Shown in pieces: positions 1-8,870 of a DNA stretch of 64,000 bases. Under the pieces are notes generated by a model. It searched no databases, had not been told where the DNA came from, and saw nothing but the letters and a program-made list of their open reading frames with translations. A program made the position numbers and the translations under genes. Where the stretch lies: the NCBI GenBank assembly GCA_947623455.1, contig OX392538.1:5890001-5954000 (forward strand). Reading direction: 5' to 3'. Origin of the DNA: Mimachlamys varia (lineage: Eukaryota; Mollusca; Bivalvia; Pectinida; Pectinidae). Each line of letters begins with the position of its first letter. The stretch's first letter is position 1.

Positions 1-310
1 GAGTTGTAAATACGAGCACGGCTGACGTCCCGGTCAAATTGTTATTAGCGAAAATTGCATCGTTAAACGACAACTTTGAGTCTTCTGTTTTGGTTGGAAC
101 GTCCGGCCAACATAACTCGGGTTGACAGAGATATGCTCCCTTTTCTTATTCCCCTCAGCAGGCCCCCGATGACCACCGCTAACAGTGCAGTAAGATTATC
201 AAAACGCTTCGCGCGACCGTAAACATCAAGTATCAAGATCATCTTATCAGATTCCTCCCCAGCTCAAAGACCTCCTCCGCGATCTTCCCAACCCCAGCTA
301 GTACTAATAT
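1..310 (+). mobile_element. Gypsy-like gag 3' fragment (copy 1, cut by window edge)
   Basis: This stretch aligns by eye with 3557-3860, the C-terminal part of the second gag copy. Both contain the same TTGTAAATACGAGCAC start, the ATTGTTATTAGC block, GGTTGGAACGTCCG and CCCCTCAGCAG. The two copies differ by many substitutions and small indels, and this one has lost an open frame, so it is a decayed retroelement remnant. It enters from outside the window and loses similarity near 300, before the zinc-knuckle region. Confidence 0.75.
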
Positions 311-405
311 TAATATCCGGCCTCCTGTGGCTCTGCCCCGGCCGGGTATTAAATTCAATGTCATATTTAATGATCAGCCGACTTAGTGGCTGCAGGAGAG
401 GTTAA

Positions 406-948
406 GATAAACTCGATGATTTTCCGTTTATCGACATTGTAACAATTGTCATCGCTATTTTATCGGTGATCATTTCCTTGCATGCCTCTCTTGTTCTTGC
501 ACCGTTTTCGACAACCATCTACGGCGCTCCTATTCCGCAAGGTGGCATCTGAGGCTGTACCGAGTTCCGTCCACCACGCCGTCTCTAGATTTAACTAGCA
601 TAATGTATACCTTCCTTGTCTGTGATCATGCCATGTTTTTCTAGCGTTTCTCTCAGTCATTACTCTATTTACTATTTTTGCACTTATAACACGTCTCATG
701 TGTTCTCATGATCACAAGTAGTCGTCCATATCGCGTCACCCACGGACTGTGTGTCCGTCACAGCTGCTAAGTTACCCGTATATCCCATATACTGGAACAT
801 AAGTTACCCAAACGCTATAACTAACGTCTCTGTTCAGGGCACAATTCTTCCGCGGCTTAATATGACTTGGCCCGATTTGAAGCTATGTAACATGTTGTCT
901 AACCAAGTTATCAAGTCCCGTCGGTTATCAAGGTCTCACCTCGCGTAG
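406..948 (+). pseudogene. Possible env-like remnant (hydrophobic segments plus sequon-rich stretch)
   Basis: Three short open segments lie between the gag fragment and the LINE. The first (406-552) encodes a strongly hydrophobic stretch of about 20 residues (TIVIAILSVIISLHASLVLA). The second, near 640-720 in another frame, is also hydrophobic (AFLSVITLFTIFALIT). The third (712-948) contains three N-glycosylation sequons (NIS, NVS, NMT) within about 30 codons. A membrane segment followed by a sequon-rich stretch, next to gag, resembles a broken envelope-type ORF, but no family motif was recognised. Frames are interrupted by stops at 709-711 and 550-552. The link to the gag fragment is inferred from adjacency only. 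It could equally be chance ORFs in decayed DNA. Confidence 0.25.
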
Positions 949-1915
949 GTCACTCGAAACTTAATACTGATCTTGTTCAAATACAGCTGTGGGAAGATAA
1001 GTGGTTAGTTAAATTTAATCCTGCAAAAACAGGAGCTTTACTTATATCAAATTTTGAATTAGATCACATGATTGAAATTATCTTTAATGACGTAAGCATT
1101 GACTTTGTTGAAAACCATAAGCATCTGGGAGTATCCATCGCCGCTAATTGTAAGTGGAGCTACCACGTTGATAGTATTTGTAAAAAAGCAGTTAAACAGT
1201 TAGGCGTCCTTCGAAAATTAAAATATACTTTAAACCGTCGTACATTAAATAAGATATACAGATCGTTTATACTTCCATTATTAGAATACTGCTGTGAACT
1301 TTGGGATGGATGCACTATTATTGACACAGATAAATTAGAAAAACTTCAATTAGAGGCAGGACGCATTGTTACCGGTCTACCTTCATACACTAGTAGAAAA
1401 TCTATATATACTGAAACAGGATGGGAACCTCTTGCCCATCGTAGATCACGGCAACTCCAACTATTCTATAAAATTCACAATAACATAGCTCCTAACTATC
1501 TTACCACTTTACTCCCTCCCCTTGTCGCTAACCATCAATACAACCCTAGAAACTCTGAAAATTACAGCTTGCCCAACAATGGACTTCAACTCTTTAACTC
1601 CTCCTTCTTCCCTTCCTCAATTAAACTTTGTAATCAGCTACCGACTGCCATTTAACACAGCGCTACACCCTCAACTTTTAGAAACTCTATTCAGAATACT
1701 TACCTTACCAATGTACCCAGCTACTTTCTTTATGGAGATAAAAAGAATAACATTCTGCTTACCAAATTAAGACATAAATCTAGTGCTTTAAATATTTACC
1801 CTTTTCGAGTTAATTTGACTGACTATCAACGATGTTCATGTGGCTTCTCTGTTGAAGACACTTACCATTTCTTTTTCATTTGTAGAAATATTACGAAGAA
1901 AATTCGCAATAATGG
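940..1915 (+). pseudogene. LINE (jockey/CR1-type) reverse transcriptase C-terminal fragment
   Basis: The frame read from about 940 encodes the RT end and thumb region of non-LTR retrotransposons. LWEDKWLVKFNPAKTGALL comes first, then NHKHLGVSI, SYHVDSICKKAVKQLGVLRKL, YRSFILPLLEYCCELWD, and LEKLQLEAGRIVTGLP. The frame meets a TAA at 1653-1655, just after LCNQLPTAI. It then continues in the same frame with FLYGDKKNNILLTKLRH and a C-terminal cysteine motif CSCG...EDTYHFFFIC, ending near 1910. The element is 5'-truncated, since the RT fingers, palm and endonuclease are absent, and it carries a nonsense mutation. It is therefore a dead copy. No poly(A) tail or target-site duplication was identified. 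Confidence 0.85.
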
Positions 1916-2655
1916 GAGAAGTTACAAGTACCAGTCAGTCAATTAAACGACAGAATGTAAACACTGTTCTGTAGAGGCTGCCAGAATCATGGGTCAACAC
2001 TAGGCCACAATGAGACCTACAAACCAAGGTCGACTGGCCGAAATAAATAGTCACAGCTATCTAAAGACAAAAATACTTGAACCGTAGGAGGTCACCCTGA
2101 CCTATAGGCGATCACGAAGGACCAAGGTGCTGCTGACCGCATTCCTTGATTTCGGACGCTGCACATGACGTATGTAGCTGCTCCCATCATGGAACCAAAT
2201 CGGTAAAACCGGGTCTCGGTAATAAGAAGACCATTGGCCAACCATTTGTCTTCTCCAAATATGTCAATGAGATGGAATGCTTAGCTTGATATTTATAATC
2301 AACGAACAGACCAGCATGCCAGTTAGTATCTGGCTGCATAAAGAGTCTGTTCAATTCTTTTGAAAGGTAAGACCATGCCAATGTTTATCACTGTAACTTA
2401 TGGTAATGTACGTAGCGAACTCAACTAGCAACTGTATATATCAGGGATTGTTTTTTTATCAATCAATGATGAAAGCATAAATTTGTTCTATTGTCGATCA
2501 TTAATGTAAAGATAATAACTGCTTTGTAATCTTTAATGGAAAAGAGAAATGTATAAGCGCCATGCCTATGTTTTCTGTTGTTATATATCTTATGTTGGTA
2601 TCAATAAAGAGTCAGTATCTGGCTGCATAAAGAGTCTGTTCAATTCTTTTGAAAG
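1916..2655 (+). other. Probable LTR/leader sequence upstream of gag, with a 44-bp direct repeat
   Basis: No gene is supported here. A 44-bp segment beginning AGTATCTGGCTGCATAAAGA occurs twice, at 2325-2368 and 2614-2657. The first copy is followed by GTAAGA, which looks like a splice donor, and the second runs into the gag ORF. AATAAA lies just upstream of the second copy, near 2600. Position and signals fit an LTR R/U5 and leader, but no matching 3' LTR was found. A 64-codon minus-strand ORF (2187-2381) overlaps the first copy and is not recognised. Confidence 0.4.
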
Positions 2656-3992
2656 GTGCACAGCGGAGGGCAGCAATTTCGAGTTGAGTTATCACGGACA
2701 CATAACCCCGTGATAAGTGGTGGAGATCCGGTGCTCATGAGTGAATACAAAGAGAAACTCAGGAGCTATAACAACTTCCAACCGATAGTGACGTTGCCCT
2801 CCAGCCAGGCTAACTCCTCCCTTCGACCACCACCAGCGCACCAAGGCTCACCCGTCGACCACCAACCATTTGCCAGTCCACCCCGGAGTCAACAGGTGAC
2901 TCCACCGGACGACGGAAACCAGCAGCGGCCACCTAGTACTGCCAACGACGCCAGTGGTGTCAACGGCGCCGCCACCGATAACGACGCCAGGAACCAAGAG
3001 GGTAATTCTACCCCCATCATCAGTACACGGGGAGTCAGAAGAACCCGCCGCAGTCAACGGGACAGTATGCCTTCGGGGGCTATAAAACTCGAAAAGTTTA
3101 AGGGTGATGGTACCCAAAACTCTATGTCATGGATGAGATTTTTTCAGATTGGTGTCTTTTTTATGAACTCAATGAGACCAAGAAACGTAACGCATTCCTG
3201 TTTCCGTTAGAGGGACATGCAAAAGTTTGGTTTGATACTTTAGACCAAACTGCTAGGGCTTCATGGGCTGCCCTAGATGCTGTTTTTACTAATTGCTTTA
3301 AGGGTGATAATGCCATTTTGGATGTCGATATCTTTGAAACGAAACAGAGAACTGACGAGCGTGTGTACAAATATCTCACTAGGTTGCATACAGTAACGGC
3401 TAACAGAGATTTATCAGCGTCCTTACTATTAGCAGTCGCTATGAATGGTTTAAGGCCAGACATTCGTTCTATAGTAGCAAATAAAGACCCTAAAACGTTA
3501 AATGCCTTAAGGCGTATGGCTACACTGGCTGAGAAAACAGCCAGTACCCCTTCACAAGTTGTAAATACGAGCACAGCTGACGTCCCCATATCATTGTTAT
3601 TAGCAAAAATTGCATCGTTGGAAGAAACATTGGAATCTTCTATTTTGGTTGGAACGTCCGACCTACATAATGCAGGCGGACAGAGATATAGCCCTTTTCT
3701 AATTCCCCTCAGCAGACCCCCAATGACCACTGCCAACATCGCAATAATTATCAACACGCTTCACGCGATCGTACACATCAATTATCAGATTATCAGATGC
3801 GCGCCCTCCCACCCTCAAAGCCCCCCCCCCCCCCCCCCACGGTCCTCCCAACCCCAACCACCGGTACAACCCCAAATACCACAATTTCCGTGCGTAGGCT
3901 GTGTGGAGGGCAATGTACCAATCGCTCTCGATGCCCAGCCCAAGGTGAAACATGTACAGAATTTTCATCTCATAGGAGCTAACTCTATGTAG
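2656..3992 (+). pseudogene. Gypsy-like gag polyprotein, frameshifted, no pol (copy 2)
   Basis: The first frame (2656-3210) encodes a proline/serine/glutamine-rich N-terminal region and then KLEKFKGDGTQNSMSWMRFF, the start of a capsid domain. The frame is broken around 3125-3145, next to a T6 run, and the capsid continues in another frame (3129-3992). There NAFLFPLEGHAKVWFDTL, a conserved W in ARASWAALDAVF, and a long helical region match the retrotransposon gag family. After the C-tract at about 3822-3838 the reading frame slips again: the expected cysteine-rich knuckle (LCGGQCTNRSRCPAQGETC) is open only in the 3797-3982 frame. Protease, RT and integrase are missing downstream. This is a defective element, and the frameshifts could also include sequencing error at homopolymers. 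Confidence 0.8.
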
Positions 3993-4981
3993 AACAAATA
4001 ATTAAACTTTATCGCGAGCTGAATAAATACATACAGGTCTCTCACCCTTACCCTTCTTCTATCTGGTGACAGGAAAATATAAAGATATTCATGCACACTC
4101 AGCAATAGGTTTTAATACATTTCTACCTCTTTTTCCTCGTCTCCCTCACAAAAATTAGTTCATTTTTATTCGACTAGTATAAATAGAACTTATATTATTA
4201 TATAAAATGCATATCTATTAATTCAAAAAACCATGTGATTGGTCTTTCTCTGTGTGAGCGGATTAGTGGAAACGGAAATACCAGCAGGCCAGGAGTGAAC
4301 AGGAGAAAGTTATTAGCACGGGAAGTGATGAACATTTGAATAGCTGAAAGATAGGAACAGTGATACGATCATCATTAATTCCGCTTGAAATACATTCAAA
4401 GTTTAACTGTCATACTCTGCTACTGCTACTAGTAAATAATTACAAGTAGCCCTCCCCCCCCCCCCTTCTCTCTCTCTCTCTCTCTTCCTATTTCTTCTCG
4501 TCTATCTTCTATTTCTCTAAGTGTGATAAATTTATGAGTGACTAGCATATGATTGTATAGAACTCTATAGCTGCCATTTTGATACTTTGAAATATAAATG
4601 TTTTGTTATGTATAACTTGTGCCCTATCCTGTTGCATTTTATAGCAATATCCTTGCGCACGATTATACAATATACCCTATGGTGTCCCATTAAGGGTTTT
4701 GCATCCTTTCACACCTTCCCTGGTCGGCCCAAATGCCCCACCAGCCGTCACACCAAAGTCGGCACTGCTCTATTCGTCATTGATTTAATTACGATAACTT
4801 TGTGTACAAAATGCCCTTTTTACTTGTTTTCAGGTCCAGACGAGTGAAAGTCATCTTGCTCACCGACGTTATCATTTTAGTGAAAATAAGCACGTCGTAT
4901 ATAAGTGACACACAGACGGACTTTGGGTGTCTGGATTCCAAACCACGACTATGATTCTCCGTTCAGGCTAATACGCGTGTT
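3993..4981. other. No gene seen; pyrimidine microsatellite
   Basis: AT-rich sequence downstream of the gag remnant. It contains a C-tract followed by a (TC)n run at about 4448-4485. No coding similarity is visible in either strand, and short ORFs here have no family features. It may include unrecognised parts of the retroelement. Confidence 0.5.
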
Positions 4982-5549
4982 GGAGACAAATTATTATTAA
5001 TTTTGTTTTATTCACATTTCTTTCACAACATATCACAAGACAATAACAAAAACATTTTGCACAAAATACATGTGTTTACATAAAGTGATGTACAGTACAA
5101 TAACAATAACATAAGCACTAAACATAAAAAATAACAACACTTATACACGCATGCCTACATACACATACAAGCAAGAATGTGTGCACGTATTAATGTACCA
5201 ACATGTAAGAGGATACATACATTTATACCATGTGCATGCACACTACCACATACACATGTACATACACATGCATGTACACATACACACTTTCTACATGAGT
5301 TGCTTTTTTCCATATACATTGCATTCCAACATAGCTTTTTGTCCATCTTAACTGTAATGATTATAGTTTTAACTAATCCTTTTACTAACATGAGGACCCT
5401 GTGGAAGATTAGCTTTGCTAAACAGGTCTTTTATCCTTAATAAATAAAGTTTATTATTATTATTATACATATGTACAAAACACCATCATGTACACCCAGT
5501 AAGGCACACAATAACAAAACACACACACACATGAGGAGACAAATTATTA
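4982..5549. mobile_element. Retroposon insertion flanked by a perfect 15-bp direct repeat, with a LINE 3' end inside
   Basis: GGAGACAAATTATTA occurs at 4982-4996 and again at 5535-5549, as expected for a target-site duplication. Inside, 5150-5290 is a CATACA-rich run. The stretch 5395-5466 has the look of a CR1-type LINE 3' end on the + strand: ACCCTGTGGAAGATTAGC, a small TTAGC/GCTAA hairpin, AATAAATAAA, and a (TTA)n tail. The left end, read on the minus strand, is also A-rich with AATAAA. The orientation of the event that made the duplication is therefore uncertain, and a second insertion is possible. Confidence 0.5.
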
Positions 5550-5639
5550 CTCTATCAAGCCCTGTCCGATCCTCTCAGGGACCTGGAACTTTGGTCTTAT
5601 ATTTCAGTAGCCGTTCGGGCAAACAACAGCCTCATGGTT

Positions 5640-5824
5640 TTACTGGCACCAGGCTCTATAACACCTTCTGTGGGTATATTTCGTTGGGCGCCAAATGTAC
5701 AATGTAACAAGAAAGGAAAATGCACGGCCAGACCGGGGTTAGAACCCGTGACCTGCCGAACTCTAGACGGCCGCTCAATCAGTTTAGCTATCTGGTTGCC
5801 GACGATCGGTTTAGATCCGCTACA
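5640..5824 (-). mobile_element. Partial copy of the tRNA-LTR miniature retrotransposon family (5' LTR plus PBS)
   Basis: Read on the minus strand, 5824-5703 is a 122-bp LTR-like unit starting TGTAGCGGATC and ending GTTACA. It closely resembles the LTR at 6015-6142. It is followed by TGGCGCCCAACG (a PBS-like sequence) and a short internal segment shared with the complete element. The tRNA-like core is present, with box A degenerate and box B as GGTTCTAACCC. Pair 27-43 of the anticodon stem is G-C here and T-A in the other copy. No second LTR is visible to the left, so the copy is truncated. Confidence 0.7.
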
Positions 5825-6038
5825 GAAGAAAGTCTTGTTTTCGTAGGGCTGGAGAACCAAGGGTTGCGGGTTCGAGCTCACCCGGTAGCACTATCTATCG
5901 CTTTTCCTCGTACTGTTACAATTACATAAGTTGTTCCCTGTCGCGTTGCGCATTACAAAACAATAAAATGCCTACAGACTTTATCCATTTTCACACTCTG
6001 GTCACTCTTTCTTATGTAACAGGAGAGGAAAATTACAC

Positions 6039-6110
6039 GGCCAAACCGGGGTTCGAACCTGGGACCTTCCGAACTCTAGACGGACGCTCAGCCAATTGAG
6101 CTATCTGGTC
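6039..6110 (-). ncRNA. tRNA-like sequence inside the 3' LTR (Pol III boxes A and B)
   Basis: This 72-nt stretch has canonical tRNA dimensions: acceptor 7, TA, D arm 4/8/4 (GCTC...GAGC), anticodon arm 5/7/5, variable 5, T arm 5/7/5, acceptor 7. The acceptor pairs at six of seven positions, counting one G-T. Box A reads TAGCTCAATTGG and box B GGTTCGAACCC. AGA sits at the anticodon position. A T4 run (T5 in the other LTR) lies a few bases downstream inside the LTR and could act as a Pol III terminator. No CCA is encoded, and the T stem has one mismatch, so it is probably not a functional tRNA. Confidence 0.75.
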
Positions 6111-6142
6111 GCCGACGATCGACCCAGTCTAGATCCGCTACA

Positions 6143-6156
6143 TTCCTCCCCCCTTT
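6143..6156 (-). other. Polypurine tract of the TRIM
   Basis: AAAGGGGGGAGGAA directly abuts the 3' LTR start, the position of plus-strand priming in LTR retrotransposons. Confidence 0.8.
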
Positions 6157-6217
6157 AACAAATCTTCGACCCCGAAGACACACACGAGACCCTATACCAC
6201 CTTCTGCGGGTATATTC

Positions 6218-6229
6218 CGTTGGGCGCCA
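6218..6229 (-). other. Primer binding site of the TRIM
   Basis: TGGCGCCCAACG begins two bases after the 5' LTR. It starts with TGG, the complement of a tRNA CCA end. The same sequence is conserved in the partial copy near 5690. Confidence 0.75.
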
Positions 6230-6329
6230 AATGTAACAGGAGAGGAAAAATGCACGGCCAAACCGGGGTTCGAACCGGGGACCTTCCGAACTCTAGACGG
6301 ACGCTCAGCCAATTGATCTGCTACACTTA

Positions 6330-7411
6330 TACACACATCTATTGTTCATATAGCTGGAATATTCAATCCCAATCATCTTTAAATCAATTCAAAACGTTGT
6401 AATTTGTGTGTGGAGGGTGGGGAGGAGGGGGGGGGGTCGTTGGTACATATGTACTTACAATTTAGTTCGTAATTACGGTCATCCCTTTGAAATCATCATG
6501 CTATTCCATTTGACAGTCGACAATGTATAAGGAGGACGTTGCCTTCCTCTCGTTTTATAAATGACAGCATGTTATAGGCCATTTTACAACAAATTGGACC
6601 TGAACGATCTTGACTTACTTGTTTAGTCCTGGTGGAGGTGTTCGGGTGTAAAGAGCTGGGCCCGGGGATGTTAAGCGAAGGAAGAAGTACCTCCGCCATA
6701 ACTAGCGCCCTCTACCGGGTGGTGTCCCACGAGGATCACGTCCCTCGGGATATCTAAAGCATCCATGATTTAGCTTTGATGAGCTTAAAAGCCATGTTGT
6801 CCTATTCCGGAAGTTTCCAAGTAACAAACCACGTGATTTGCACCGACCATAGTGACGTCATAGCTTCGGATGCATTGTGACGTCATAGTCATTGTTTTGT
6901 AGTCATAAGGCTGATACGTTGTGTAACGTTAATCTCTTTTATTCGACAAACTTCTAATTAAAAGCTCATTTTGGAAAAATGATTAAATAACATGTATAGT
7001 CTTGTAAAATAACATGAACAGTCCTAGAGGTGAAATATTGAAGAATCATCAGGGCCTCGCCGAAATATGTCCGCTGATATATACATTCACCAACTTGACT
7101 ATCTGATTAAGAATTTATGATCATTCACTTCTCAGACGAGTCTGTACTTAAATACACAGGCACATGTGGTCAGAAAAATAACAATATTAATTGATATATA
7201 TGACAATATATACGATCTCATATTGAAATATTAATAAGAAAATAATTATAAAATAAATAGCCACAAATCTTCTTTATCCTATTAATTTTGTAAAATTCCA
7301 GTGAACCAGCAAAATAGCTTGATACGTCAAGTGGTTAAAATTCACAAAATAAAGTCGGCTATCAGACAGTTGAGAAGAGCGACAATTTTGTTCCGGTCGT
7401 ATCCCGGTCTG
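6330..7411. other. No gene seen
   Basis: Non-coding sequence with a G-rich run near 6425-6437 and two TGACGTCA octamers (6853 and 6878). No coding similarity on either strand. Confidence 0.5.
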
Positions 7412-7698
7412 GTTCCCTTCACACACAAGCGATCTATATTATCTGGTATACAATGCTTAGCTCCCTTCACACACAAGCGATCTATATTATCTGGTATACA
7501 ATGCTTAGCTCCCTTCACACACAAGCGATCTATATTATCTGGTATACAATGCTTAGCTCCCTTCACACACAAGCGATCTATATTATCTGGTATACAATGC
7601 TTAGCTCCCTTCACACACAAGCGATCTATATTATCTGGTATACAATGCTTAGCTCCCTTCACACACAAGCGATCTATATTCTCTGGCATGCCGTGCCA
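7412..7698. repeat. 48-bp minisatellite, about 6 near-identical units
   Basis: The unit contains CTCCCTTCACACACAAGCG and TATCTGGTATACAATGC. Central units are identical by eye, which suggests recent expansion. The period is 16 codons, so all frames stay open; the 115- to 198-residue ORFs here are artefacts. Confidence 0.95.
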
Positions 7699-8461
7699 TT
7701 TTCAATGGTTATCTCCCTTTAATTGGATACCGATTCATTTCTTGTTCAAGAGTTTCTTTTCATATGGAAGGAAGTTTATAATGACGTGTCAGCAAAGTAT
7801 ATATGCTGAGTATTTTAAAGTCAGTACTCTACATGCGCTTGTCATATCAAATATGAAAACTTTCCTTCGATATCTATTTCGTTGTTTGTCGCCGTAAAAC
7901 CGTAGAGAAGAATTAATCAATAGATTTCTCCGATGCCATTCGTCCGTCTCTTATTGTCACACACTGTTTATAGACAGTGCCGCAATTGTTGATTACGCCC
8001 TGGACAAGTCCGTGGGAGAAATTTTCGTGACTTCGTTATGGATGGATTTTGACAATTTTTGTCATTTTGATAAAAAATATCGAAGATTTCCTCTCATAAT
8101 ATTTATTTAATCTTCCGTTGTGTATTTATGGAGCTAAACAGAATGGTCTACACTGCTAATTTCCGTGTGACGCCATTTCTATATATAAAGCTACCAAAAT
8201 GACGTCAAAATGGCGTCCCGAAAATTGGATGTTGTAAATCAATTATGATATCTCTGGTCATACATAACGGAAAACAGTGAACATATTATGAGATCAAACA
8301 GGAAGGAATTGTCTTTAAGTACACAAAATTTCATTAAAATTGATCCATAAACAAAGTCGAGAAAATGCATCGATAAAAGTTGGAATACAAAGAATATATA
8401 GCAAAATAAAAAAATTGAAAGACTATTGGCTCGTCACTGTATACTAATTAAAATTACTCTA

Positions 8462-8815
8462 AGCACCTTAGTTTTGGTCAACAACTAGCTGTAACAAATT
8501 CACATGTCCCTGTGGTTTAACGGGTGTGTCGAATTTGGGGGCCCCGGACTCTACTGGTTCGAACTTCGATCAGGTCGTGTATTATAACGGACCCGAGAAT
8601 TTGTAGCAGCAAGTTTCGGACATAAAGTGTTTAGAGCATTTTTTACTTCCGGGGGGGGGGGGGGGGGAGGGGGGGGGGGTATTACTCTAAACACTTTGAT
8701 TTAGAACATAGAGCAATTTTACATTTAAACCCGCACTAGTGTAAAATTGCTCTAATTAAACACTTTGATATAGGTCCAAAACTAGCTGTAACAAATTATC
8801 AAGTCCCCGCAGGCA
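8462..8815. repeat. Direct repeat with two hairpins and a long G-tract
   Basis: ACTAGCTGTAACAAATT occurs near 8486 and 8771. Between the copies, a 13-bp perfect stem (AAAGTGTTTAGAG, 8624-8636, with 8685-8697) encloses a G-tract at 8651-8679. A 15-bp perfect stem (TAGAGCAATTTTACA, 8709-8723, with 8740-8754) follows. GGTTCGAACTTC near 8559 looks like a decayed tRNA box B. Probably a MITE or SINE remnant. Confidence 0.6.
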
Positions 8816-8870
8816 AGAAATAGAACGATGAAGGATCCGTTGGTCAACGGTACCAGAAGACAGAAGAACA

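Larger units (their letters stand above)
6015..6325 (-). mobile_element. 311-bp TRIM-type LTR retrotransposon with tRNA-like LTRs
   Basis: Minus-strand order: 5' LTR (6325-6232, 94 bp, carrying a 34-bp internal deletion), two bases, PBS TGGCGCCCAACG (6229-6218), a short internal region, PPT AAAGGGGGGAGGAA (6156-6143), 3' LTR (6142-6015, 128 bp). LTR ends are TGTAGC...TTACA (TG...CA). The flanks are CTTA on both sides (6011-6014 and 6326-6329), a 4-bp target-site duplication. The internal region is only 89 bp and codes for nothing, so the element would depend on another element's proteins. The deletion in the 5' LTR removes the tRNA-like 5' acceptor strand and box A. These features are read directly; the TRIM class assignment follows from them. 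Confidence 0.85.

Noticed and set aside
2187..2381. 64-codon minus-strand ORF that reads somewhat like protein
   Set aside because: Not recognised; it overlaps the 44-bp duplicated segment of the retroelement leader. Kept only as a note there.
6232..6325. Independent tRNA gene in the right-hand TRIM LTR
   Set aside because: The 34-bp deletion removes the 5' acceptor and box A; it is part of the element.
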